Source of the DNA: Chitinophagaceae bacterium
GTDB lineage: Bacteria > Bacteroidota > Bacteroidia > Chitinophagales > Chitinophagaceae
Direction: 5' to 3'
NCBI GenBank assembly: GCA_003509845.1
Contig: DOMR01000236.1
Span: forward strand, 4,263 to 19,568
DNA length: 15,306 nt
Shown: positions 1-6,999 of the stretch, in pieces
Layout: each line of letters opens with the position of its first letter
Numbering within the stretch: the stretch's first letter is position 1
Program-made: the position numbers and the translations under genes
Notes under the pieces: generated by a model
What the model was told of the DNA's origin: nothing
Databases searched by the model: none
Seen by the model: only the letters and a program-made list of their open reading frames with translations

Positions 1-594
1 TACAAAGAAGCCGAAAGTTTAAGCGTACTTGAAGATGCACTATTGTTGCAATTACACAATACCTATATTATCGCCCCTACCCAAAGTGGCTGTATTATAT
101 TGCATCAGCAATTGGCACATGAACGTGTTTTGTATGAAAAATACCAAAAAGCAAGTTCACACCCCCATGCTACTCAAAAAAGTTTATTCCCAGTCGTGTT
201 GGAATTGAGTCCAAGTGATGCTATATTATTAGATGAAATGTTGGAGGACCTTTCAATCATTGGATATGAAATAGAATCTTTTGGGAATAATAGTTTTATC
301 ATTCAAGGCATACCTGCTGATGTTTTATCAGGTAATGAAAAAAATGCCATTGAATTATTATTAGAGCAGTTTAAACATTTTACTGGTGAAGTAAAATACA
401 GTAAAAGAGAAAAATTAATTCGCTGCATGTCCAGACAGATGGCCATCAAAGCTGGACAAAGTTTATCCCAAAAGGAAATGCATGCAATAATTCAATCACT
501 AAGTGAGTGTGATATACCCAACGTAACCGCATCTGGTGCGCCTACCTACATTGAATTTAAGGAATCCTACTTGGATGGATTGTTTTCTAGATAA
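1..594 (+). CDS. mutL: DNA mismatch repair protein MutL, C-terminal part (5' truncated)
   Basis: The frame is open from base 1 and ends at TAA (592-594), so 197 codons of the C-terminal dimerisation region are present; the N-terminal ATPase lies outside the window. Recognition rests on the order of the C-terminal signatures: a strand ending in HQQLAHERVLYE (bases 124-159), then RQMAIKAGQSLSQKEM (bases 430-477) and SECDIPNVTASGAP (bases 502-543), which align in order with the MutL regions containing DQHAxxExxxxE, AC...AIKAG and CxHGRP. MutL couples mismatch recognition by MutS to strand removal. Here the metal-site residues of the endonuclease type are replaced (D to H and H to Q in the first motif, CPHGRP to TASGAP in the last), so this copy probably does not nick DNA itself. 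It converges on dacB with only 6 bases between the stop codons. Confidence 0.88.
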   Translation, partial: YKEAESLSVLEDALLLQLHNTYIIAPTQSGCIILHQQLAHERVLYEKYQKASSHPHATQKSLFPVVLELSPSDAILLDEMLEDLSIIGYEIESFGNNSFIIQGIPADVLSGNEKNAIELLLEQFKHFTGEVKYSKREKLIRCMSRQMAIKAGQSLSQKEMHAIIQSLSECDIPNVTASGAPTYIEFKESYLDGLFSR

Positions 595-600
595 GCAACT

Positions 601-1917
601 TTAATTTTTCTGCGCTACCGATATCAAATAAGCCTCTACTGCTTTTCTTACACCCGCACTGGTCGGACTCATGTGATTTGATACCAAAATTGAAAAATAT
701 AATTTTTGATTTTTCTGCGTGTAAATAAATCCACTTAAAGCAATCTGCCCACCTAAACTACCAGTTTTAGCATGTATTTCGCCTGGAAAATTTTTGTAAT
801 ACGCAGACAATGTCCCTTCTCCGCCAGTTTCAAATATATGTGTTACCCGCTTTTGTCCGAATTCATCTTGCATCTTTTTCAATATGGCAACATAATTTTC
901 AGGGGTATTTAAATTATATCTACTTAAGCCACTGCCATCTACCCAACGCATTTTTTGTGGCAGCCCTGCAAAATCATTTTTAAGCAGGCTGTCAATAAAA
1001 GCAGCATCATCCATCTTTCCCAACAATTGCTGAGCTCCCATTAATAAAACCTGTTCTGCGAAAAAGTTATCACTGCGACGCATCATTATTTTTAACAAAG
1101 AATCTGTAGGAACTGTTTTAACAAGCTGTTGTGGCATTTTCGAAATATCATCCCCAATATTTAGTTTTACTTTTAAAGTATCCTGTAGTAAATACACAGG
1201 CAAATTGGGTTCAAAATAGGAATCAAAAGGAACCTGAAAATAAGGAGCAGTATTTTTTTGACTATCGGTATAAAACTGATTCCCTACTAATTTTCGCGTC
1301 CAGTTTTTTTGATAAACAGTGCTTATATCAGTGATGTCCTTAAAAAATGTAAACGGCTTGATGAATAATTTTCCATTGCCTTGATAAAAATGAACCACAT
1401 TACCATAAATAGGCATTCTGCTTCGTTCTGGCTGATAGTCCTCGCCATAATCGTTCCAAGCCCAACCATTGCCCATATGTCCAAATTGGTCATTGGCTTT
1501 TGTTGGCTGAATCACCACTTGCTTTTTTGTATTTTTAATCAACTCGACCACCGGTTGATACGTAAAGTCAGGATGTAAAAAACTTGGATCACCCAACGGG
1601 GTTAAAAATAAGGTATCTGCATTTTCAGCCATGCTAAATCCTGGCAAGGAATCACCCAAGTATTTCAAACCTACATAAGTAGCTAAAATTTTAGTGTTAC
1701 TAGCGGGTGTAAAATAATGATCGCTTTGGTATTGATCAATCCAAGCTTGCTTGGTATCATTGTATACTGCAATACCGACATGAGCGCCCTTGAGCGCAGT
1801 GGTTTGTAATAATGTTTTTTGCGCTTTTTGTATACTACACGCACTTAATACAACAATAAATACAATTGATAATAAATGTAAAGGAGTGACTACTCTCTTT
1901 CTAAGGCCCTTAACCAT
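601..1917 (-). CDS. dacB: D-alanyl-D-alanine carboxypeptidase/endopeptidase, PBP4 (S13) family, lipoprotein
   Basis: 438 residues, with all three penicillin-binding active-site motifs in order: SNTK at 73-76 (nucleophile Ser73), SDN at 282-284 and KTG at 384-386. The VDGSGLSRYN block (326-335) is typical of the S13 family. Family members cleave the terminal D-Ala or D-Ala-mDAP crosslinks of peptidoglycan in the periplasm. The N-terminus has basic residues, a hydrophobic stretch and a lipobox LSAC with Cys27, so it is probably a membrane-anchored lipoprotein rather than a soluble periplasmic enzyme. The ATG start lies 28 bases inside the preceding arginase-family gene in another frame, which suggests translational coupling; no strong Shine-Dalgarno sequence is visible. 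It is the last gene of the leftward block. Family assignment is firm; the dacB name is by function class. Confidence 0.9.
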   Translation of the reverse strand: MVKGLRKRVVTPLHLLSIVFIVVLSACSIQKAQKTLLQTTALKGAHVGIAVYNDTKQAWIDQYQSDHYFTPASNTKILATYVGLKYLGDSLPGFSMAENADTLFLTPLGDPSFLHPDFTYQPVVELIKNTKKQVVIQPTKANDQFGHMGNGWAWNDYGEDYQPERSRMPIYGNVVHFYQGNGKLFIKPFTFFKDITDISTVYQKNWTRKLVGNQFYTDSQKNTAPYFQVPFDSYFEPNLPVYLLQDTLKVKLNIGDDISKMPQQLVKTVPTDSLLKIMMRRSDNFFAEQVLLMGAQQLLGKMDDAAFIDSLLKNDFAGLPQKMRWVDGSGLSRYNLNTPENYVAILKKMQDEFGQKRVTHIFETGGEGTLSAYYKNFPGEIHAKTGSLGGQIALSGFIYTQKNQKLYFSILVSNHMSPTSAGVRKAVEAYLISVAQKN

Positions 1918-3023
1918 CTTTCTGGAATTTCGTTATTGGAAGCTACTAAATAATCTTTATAACTACAAGGCGCCCATTCATTATTGTGCATTTGCATCCA
2001 CCATCTGCCCGTACTCTTACTTTGTAAAAAATTAGTTTCGATATCCGAGAATGCAATATGAAATTCTTTAAACCTATCCGATTCCGTTAATGGTGCTTCT
2101 TTTTTACCTTTTTGTACCCCATCCATAATGTACCAAAACATTTGCGCAATTTGTATTGCTGTCATATTGTTTACATCTAGTTCAGCTTGATAACCAAACA
2201 ATCCAATAGTACTCGTTTTCCAACTCATCCCCGCATACTGCATTAAGGTACAGGACTCTTCGCCATTAAAACCATTCGGTGTAATTAAGTTTGCAGGCGC
2301 TTGTGCATTTTGAATTGCACTAATATCAAAACTTAACATGTGACTGTCCCTGATGACAGGTTCCATTTCCTCAATACCTTCCCGAACCCTTCCTAATCTA
2401 AAACAATCAAACCTGAGTTTATCAATCGTTTCCAACATATGCGGATGCATAAAATAACTTTGGAAACCAATATGACTATAATGATTCAAATGATTAGGCA
2501 AGCCAGTAAATAATTCTTCTAAAAAATGATCCCTGGGTAAGCGCGCCTCTAAGTCCAAGTCAATTTTCGCATCCACCACAACTGCATTTACTAAAGTGGG
2601 TATGGAAGTGTACGCATGATATTGAGCAAGGGTTAAATCATGTGCCCCGCCAATAATTACTATTTTCTTGTTTTGTAAAAGCAATTCAGATATCACAGTT
2701 CTAAGGGCCGCATAGCTATCTTGTATGCTTTGCCCAATCTTTACATTTCCAATGTCCACTACATTTACTTGTGCATGCCAGTAATACAAATCATATAAGG
2801 CGGTCCGAATCGCATTTGCGGCAGTATGGCCATGTAAAGCATAACCAGCACCTCTGCATTCTCCAGCCCCAATGATCACAATATCGGCATCCATTATATC
2901 AGGTAGGCTCCCCTCGTTTACTTTAATATGCTTTCCTAGCTGCGTATCGCGATACCCCTCATCCTTGGATATATGAGCGATATTAATCGGTTCTAAAAAA
3001 TCTTGAATGGAGGACAATGACAT
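1890..3023 (-). CDS. Arginase/ureohydrolase (formimidoylglutamase-like) family protein with degenerate metal site
   Basis: 377 residues with the ureohydrolase fold signatures in order: VIIGGAHDL (122-130), VVVDAKIDLD (148-157) and MLSFDISAIQNAQAP (229-243). Arginase-type enzymes hold two Mn ions through six residues found in GGxH, DxHxD and DxD. Here His128, Asp151, Asp155 and Asp233 remain, but the DxHxD histidine is Lys153 and the second Asp of DxD is Ser235. A standard binuclear Mn centre is therefore unlikely, and hydrolysis of arginine, agmatine or formiminoglutamate should not be assumed. From memory, Bacteroidota carry a divergent subfamily annotated as formimidoylglutamase that looks similar. 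It starts 60 bases after the response regulator stop and overlaps dacB by 28 bases. There is no signal peptide, so it is predicted to be cytoplasmic. No histidine-degradation (hut) genes are nearby. The substrate is unknown. Confidence 0.75.
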   Translation of the reverse strand: MSLSSIQDFLEPINIAHISKDEGYRDTQLGKHIKVNEGSLPDIMDADIVIIGAGECRGAGYALHGHTAANAIRTALYDLYYWHAQVNVVDIGNVKIGQSIQDSYAALRTVISELLLQNKKIVIIGGAHDLTLAQYHAYTSIPTLVNAVVVDAKIDLDLEARLPRDHFLEELFTGLPNHLNHYSHIGFQSYFMHPHMLETIDKLRFDCFRLGRVREGIEEMEPVIRDSHMLSFDISAIQNAQAPANLITPNGFNGEESCTLMQYAGMSWKTSTIGLFGYQAELDVNNMTAIQIAQMFWYIMDGVQKGKKEAPLTESDRFKEFHIAFSDIETNFLQSKSTGRWWMQMHNNEWAPCSYKDYLVASNNEIPERWLRALERE

Positions 3024-3083
3024 ACGCGTAGTTTAACTACAAGTATTAACGAAAAAAAGGGCCACAGATTGCATCCCTACTGA

Positions 3084-3788
3084 TTAATCTTGAAATTTAT
3101 ACCCTATCCCCCGGATGGAGATAAAATGTAAAGGTGATTTGGGATCTAATTCGAAATACTTCCTAAAATTTAGAATAAAATTATCAATGGTACGTGTATT
3201 TGGAAATACATTATACCCCCATACACTTTGCAGGATCCGCTCCCTTGTAATGATGGTATGTTTATTTTCAATCAATAACCTTAACAGCATTGCTTCCTTT
3301 TTGGTTAATTTTATTTTTTCGCCGTTATACAATGTGGCTTCAAGTAATGTAAAGTGAACTGTATTACCCATAAAAGAATACTGTTCCAAATTGTTTGGAA
3401 CTGCGCTATTTACGCCTGATTTTTGTATCAATTTAGATACCCTTAATAAAAGTTCTTCTAAATTAAAAGGCTTGGTCATGTAGTCATCCGCGCCAATCTT
3501 TAAACCTTTTACCCTATTTGCGCTGGTGTTTTTTGCACTTAATATTAAAATAGGGGTGTTATTGTTATGTATACGAACAGTTTCAATAATTGAATATCCG
3601 TCAATACCTGGTAACATAATATCTAAAATAATCAAATCAAAACTGGCACCTTGAATTAGCTGTAACGCCTTAGGTCCATCATAAGCAGAGCTAACCTCAT
3701 ATCCTTCCAACGATAAATTTAACTTAAGTGCCTCATGCAAATGCTGCTCATCTTCCACCAGTAAAATGCTATGCTTTTGGGTACTCAT
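3084..3788 (-). CDS. OmpR/PhoB-type two-component response regulator
   Basis: 234 residues. The N-terminal receiver domain (about 7-120) has the acidic pair Glu12/Asp13, the phospho-acceptor Asp56 in LIILDIMLPGIDGY, Ser84 and the conserved Lys106 in DDYMTKPF. The C-terminal winged helix-turn-helix (about 138-232) is of the OmpR class and ends in the typical SIRGIGYKF. It would bind DNA once phosphorylated by its partner kinase. Its ATG overlaps the kinase stop codon (ATGA at 3785-3788), a strong sign of a cognate pair translated together. Receiver and output residues are intact. Target genes cannot be read from the sequence; co-transcription with gldH and dacB hints at envelope control, which is inference. 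Confidence 0.92.
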   Translation of the reverse strand: MSTQKHSILLVEDEQHLHEALKLNLSLEGYEVSSAYDGPKALQLIQGASFDLIILDIMLPGIDGYSIIETVRIHNNNTPILILSAKNTSANRVKGLKIGADDYMTKPFNLEELLLRVSKLIQKSGVNSAVPNNLEQYSFMGNTVHFTLLEATLYNGEKIKLTKKEAMLLRLLIENKHTIITRERILQSVWGYNVFPNTRTIDNFILNFRKYFELDPKSPLHFISIRGIGYKFQD

Positions 3789-4768
3789 GATATTGGAAAG
3801 TTTATTTTGAAAATGCTGCCGTTGGGTGTATTCGCATCTACAGTAATCGTTGCCTGATGAAATTCGCTGATCTTTTTACACAAATACAAACCCAAACCAG
3901 TCCCCTTTGTTGTTCTAGTAGATTCATCTCCAATGCGGTAAAATTTTTCAAATATTTTATCGCGTTCTTCTATTGGAATGCCTACGCCTTCATCTTTAAT
4001 CATTAATTGTATTTGATTTTCTTGGGTAGAAAGTAACACCGTAATCGGACTAGTAATCGTTGAATATTTATGGGCATTGTCCAATAAATTATTAACCAAT
4101 AACTGCATCAGTAAAGGTTCTGCTTGTATAAAAACAGACGGGGTAATGGTTAAAATTAATTTTCGATGTTCGAATCGCTCTTGAAAGGAATCAACTAGCT
4201 TTTGAACAATGTCAGACAAATCTACGAGTTGCATATTAGATTCATATTTACCCATATCTAACTGCGAGGCTAATAAAATATTATTACAAAGGGCATCTAA
4301 TCGGTGTGTTTCCTTTAACGTATTTTCAATCAGCATTTTTTTCTGTGCTGGATCTAATTCTCTTTTAAGTAAGGTTTCAATGTTCAACTGCGTAATGGCA
4401 ATAGGCGTCTTTAATTCATGTGTTACCGCCATCATGAAATTTTGTTGTTGATTAGAATATCTTAGCTGCTTTAATAACGACCTGTAAACATAGATCGCTC
4501 CTAATAAAAATAAAAAAAGAAAAGTGACCCCTTCGTAAATATATTGTTTTGTTTTTCTTGCCTCAAATGCTTCAATACTTTTTACTTTTTCATATAAAGC
4601 AGAATCGTCTGTTCGAATAGATTGGAATTTAACTGTTGCGATTTCGCTATTTTGTTTTTCCAGAGAAACATACCACCAAACAAATGCGGCAATCATATAG
4701 GTAAGAAAAACCCAATAAATAAAATTGACAAACTTTAATTTGCTAATATTGAACCATCTCATTTTCAT
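3785..4768 (-). CDS. Membrane sensor histidine kinase, HisKA class
   Basis: 327 residues. There are two predicted membrane segments (about 15-34 and 77-96) around a short periplasmic loop of about 42 residues, with no HAMP or PAS domain evident. The HisKA domain carries the H-box around His117 (AVTHELKTP). The ATPase domain has the N-box NNLLDNAHKYS (226-236), the G1 box DEGVG (259-263) and the G2 box GTGLGL (289-294), all intact, so it should autophosphorylate and transfer to the neighbouring regulator. Both its ends are coupled by four-base ATGA overlaps, to the GldH-like gene upstream (4765-4768) and to the response regulator downstream (3785-3788). The loop is too short to host a known sensor domain, so the signal may be sensed within the membrane or through a partner protein. 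The translated overlap with gldH makes that lipoprotein a candidate partner; this is inference. Confidence 0.92.
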   Translation of the reverse strand: MKMRWFNISKLKFVNFIYWVFLTYMIAAFVWWYVSLEKQNSEIATVKFQSIRTDDSALYEKVKSIEAFEARKTKQYIYEGVTFLFLFLLGAIYVYRSLLKQLRYSNQQQNFMMAVTHELKTPIAITQLNIETLLKRELDPAQKKMLIENTLKETHRLDALCNNILLASQLDMGKYESNMQLVDLSDIVQKLVDSFQERFEHRKLILTITPSVFIQAEPLLMQLLVNNLLDNAHKYSTITSPITVLLSTQENQIQLMIKDEGVGIPIEERDKIFEKFYRIGDESTRTTKGTGLGLYLCKKISEFHQATITVDANTPNGSIFKINFPIS

Positions 4769-5247
4769 AAACGCACTTTTTCAACACGTAAGCCAGTAGC
4801 CAGTATACCCAATAAAGGATCTTCTCTCATCGTATGTTGCAAACTAAAATTATATATACCTAGCTTTAATTTAGTAGGTGTTGCATTGATAGGAATACGT
4901 TGGTCAAAAATATCATCCATACCTACGCCTAACCAACCTTTTTGATCATCGGCTAATTGCAAATTAAGCGTCTGCTTTACTGCTGTATCTGAAGGGGACT
5001 TTGTATTTACCTGCAACCAAATATTTTTATAATGATATGCATTATGATGCCTGATCACAAAATAAATTTTATATAAGGAATTGGTGTCCGTAATATTAAA
5101 TTGGTAATTATTTGCCTGCTTACTGAACCATTCATGTGTAGGATAAATAGTCGTTTGTTCATATAACTGAATAGGCGCACAACTTGCTATAAATAAAACA
5201 AGTAAAATGTAAATATAGGATTTAACGAATGTCATCTTACAACACAT
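4765..5247 (-). CDS. gldH: GldH-like gliding motility lipoprotein
   Basis: 160 residues with a hydrophobic N-terminus ending in a lipobox (FIASC, Cys23), so an envelope lipoprotein. The body matches what I recall of the GldH family: W plus FNITDTNSLYKIYFVIRH (about 50-67), the NIWLQV strand (75-80), GWLGVGMDDIFDQRIPI (104-120) and a C-terminal MREDPLLGILATGLRVEKV (140-158). GldH is needed for gliding in Flavobacterium johnsoniae but is also found in non-gliding Bacteroidota; its molecular role is not settled. The chosen ATG lies inside the yicC 3' end (11-base overlap) after an A-rich stretch. A second ATG at 5233-5235, one base past the yicC stop, would remove four residues (MCCK) and leave a cleaner signal peptide, and is a real alternative. 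Its stop codon overlaps the kinase start. Confidence 0.72.
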   Translation of the reverse strand: MCCKMTFVKSYIYILLVLFIASCAPIQLYEQTTIYPTHEWFSKQANNYQFNITDTNSLYKIYFVIRHHNAYHYKNIWLQVNTKSPSDTAVKQTLNLQLADDQKGWLGVGMDDIFDQRIPINATPTKLKLGIYNFSLQHTMREDPLLGILATGLRVEKVRL

Positions 5248-6112
5248 TTAATATTTGCTCTTTTGCTTTTTCAAGTTCATCCTTCATCATGATGACCGCC
5301 TTCTGAATATCCACATCATTGGCTTTTGATCCAGTGGTATTTATTTCCCTTCCTATTTCTTGCAATATAAAAGACAATTTTTTACCCTTACATGGATCCC
5401 CATCATTGAGCATCGCTTTAAAGTAATCACAATGATTTTTTAAACGAACCCTTTCTTCCGAAATGTCTATTTTTTCAATGTAATAAATCAACTCTTGCTC
5501 TAATCTATTTTGATCATATTTATCAGCACCCACATGCTGCTCCAACAACTTGACCATACCCTCCTTGATTTTGTCGCGACGATTCGGTTCATGAATTTCA
5601 ACGACTGCTTGCTGCGCTTCAATAGCAATAATTTTTTCTAGTAAATCTTTTTCAATAGATTTTCCTTCCTCTGCTCTATGTTTTATTAAATGCTGAATTG
5701 CTTGATGTAATAAATCGAAAATAAATTTCCACTCTTCTTCCGTCAATACTTCATTAGAAGAAGAAACCACATCAGGCATTTTCAAAATGGTACTTAAAAT
5801 ATTTTCAGTACCAATGCCTAATTCATTGGCCAATTCCATGATGGGTTGATAATAGGATTTAGCTAATTCTTTATTGACACTTACTGGCTTATTAACGCCA
5901 TTAGATTTTATCGATATTGAACACTCTACACTACCCCTAAATAACGTCTCATTCAATTTGTTTCTGATTTCAACTTCATACGGCTTTAACAAGGAGGGAC
6001 AATTCAAGCGAACATCAAACTGTTTTCCATTCAAGGACTTCACTTCAATTAAGCATGTCTTATCCTTTAATATCGCCTCTGCCCTTCCGTACCCTGTCAT
6101 TGAATATAACAT
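5237..6112 (-). CDS. yicC: YicC/YloC family endoribonuclease
   Basis: 291 residues, the usual family length. It opens with the signature MLYSMTGYGRAEA and closes with the DUF1732-type C-terminus EINTTGSKANDVDIQKAV followed by a helical tail, both diagnostic of YicC. E. coli YicC has been described as an RNase acting in RNA turnover, including degradation of the small RNA RyhB; cytoplasmic. In many Bacteroidota yicC precedes gmk; here it precedes a gldH-like gene instead, with overlapping ends, which points to local rearrangement (from memory of usual gene order). The start follows the conserved N-terminus. The 61-base gap to the upstream Nudix gene could hold a promoter but I see no perfect consensus. 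Confidence 0.93.
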   Translation of the reverse strand: MLYSMTGYGRAEAILKDKTCLIEVKSLNGKQFDVRLNCPSLLKPYEVEIRNKLNETLFRGSVECSISIKSNGVNKPVSVNKELAKSYYQPIMELANELGIGTENILSTILKMPDVVSSSNEVLTEEEWKFIFDLLHQAIQHLIKHRAEEGKSIEKDLLEKIIAIEAQQAVVEIHEPNRRDKIKEGMVKLLEQHVGADKYDQNRLEQELIYYIEKIDISEERVRLKNHCDYFKAMLNDGDPCKGKKLSFILQEIGREINTTGSKANDVDIQKAVIMMKDELEKAKEQILNVL

Positions 6113-6173
6113 AATAAAGCCTCGTTTAATTAGTGCATAAAGGTATCAAATTATAGGCAAGCCTACACCTTTT

Positions 6174-6896
6174 TTAAAAATCTATGCCAAACCAATTTTT
6201 CTTCCGCAATTGGTATGCTTTAAAGTCAAAGGAATATAATTTACCTGGTCGATGTGTCACCTGTATTTCCATTTCATTAATGTCAATTAAAAAGCCCATA
6301 CTCGCGAACTTCTTTCTAAAATTTCGTCTATCCAAGGACGTATTTAAAATTGCCTCATATACATTTTGCAACTGCCTTAATGAAAATTTCACAGGCAATA
6401 AATTAAAGGCCAATGGGTGTTCTTGAATTCGCTTTTGTAACCAGGTATGGCACAAGTCCAAAATTTCCTTGTGATCAAAAGCCATCTCTTGAATATCCTT
6501 TACCACATGCCAACTTAATTCATTCTCCAAAATTTTCAATTCATGGTGTTTGATATTAAGCAAGGATGCATAAACCGCAGTAACCACCCTTCCTCCAGGA
6601 TGGCGATCAGGCTTACTAAATGTATGCACTTGCTCCAAATAAACGTCTTGCATACCTGTTCGTTCCAATAAAACACGATTTGCTGCATCATCTAAATCCT
6701 CCGCTGATAAAATTGTGTCTCCAAGTAAGGATAGCTTTTCATCGTATTGTGGTAAATCACTTTTAATGGTAAGTACCTTTAATGAATTATCGTCAAACCC
6801 GAAAATGACACAATCCACGGTTAAAGGAACAGTTGGATAGGTTTGTACCAGCTTTATGGCATCTTTTTTGTTCAAATTCATACTAGAAGTGATCAT
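6174..6896 (-). CDS. NrtR-like transcriptional regulator: Nudix domain plus winged helix
   Basis: 240 residues. The N-terminal Nudix-fold domain (about 20-150) has a box running from Gly59 through Glu66, Arg74 and Glu78 to Gly81, but the REUXEE core reads RVLLER, losing two of the three metal-binding glutamates. The HTFSKPDRHPGGRVVTAVYA block (91-110) and the C-terminal winged helix (about 160-232, including LRQLQNVYEAIL and NFRKKFASMGFL) are typical of the NrtR family, in which a non-catalytic Nudix domain senses an ADP-ribose- or sugar-type ligand and controls NAD or sugar metabolism genes. The regulon here is not evident: neighbours are yicC and, divergently, ligA. Since LigA is an NAD-consuming ligase, an NAD link is tempting but speculative. 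Two possible starts exist (Met1, Met6); Met1 follows an A-rich leader. Confidence 0.82.
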   Translation of the reverse strand: MITSSMNLNKKDAIKLVQTYPTVPLTVDCVIFGFDDNSLKVLTIKSDLPQYDEKLSLLGDTILSAEDLDDAANRVLLERTGMQDVYLEQVHTFSKPDRHPGGRVVTAVYASLLNIKHHELKILENELSWHVVKDIQEMAFDHKEILDLCHTWLQKRIQEHPLAFNLLPVKFSLRQLQNVYEAILNTSLDRRNFRKKFASMGFLIDINEMEIQVTHRPGKLYSFDFKAYQLRKKNWFGIDF

Positions 6897-6929
6897 TTTT
6901 TATTGCCCAACAACGGCCCGTTTCACAAA

Positions 6930-6947
6930 TTGGAATTATAGTCCCAA
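6930..6947. promoter_or_regulatory. Candidate operator: 18-bp imperfect palindrome between the Nudix regulator and ligA
   Basis: TTGGAATTATAGTCCCAA pairs with itself at 7 of 9 positions (TTGG at the left end against CCAA at the right, AT-rich centre). It sits 34 bases upstream of the Nudix regulator start and 53 upstream of the ligA start, where an autoregulatory site would be expected. Binding is inferred from position and symmetry only. Confidence 0.3.
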
Positions 6948-6999
6948 AATACGAAATAAAAGATTAAAACTATTTGTATTTTAGCAGACATTTTACCTC

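Noticed and set aside
3058..3078. Possible terminator after the response regulator (AGGG/CCCT followed by a T run on the minus strand)
   Set aside because: The stem is only 4 bp with a 13-base loop; not enough to claim a terminator.
6139..6172. Hairpin between the Nudix gene and yicC (AAAGGT/ACCTTT with inner TAGGC/GCCTA)
   Set aside because: Arms are short and the inner loop is only two bases; no T tract follows, so not called as terminator.
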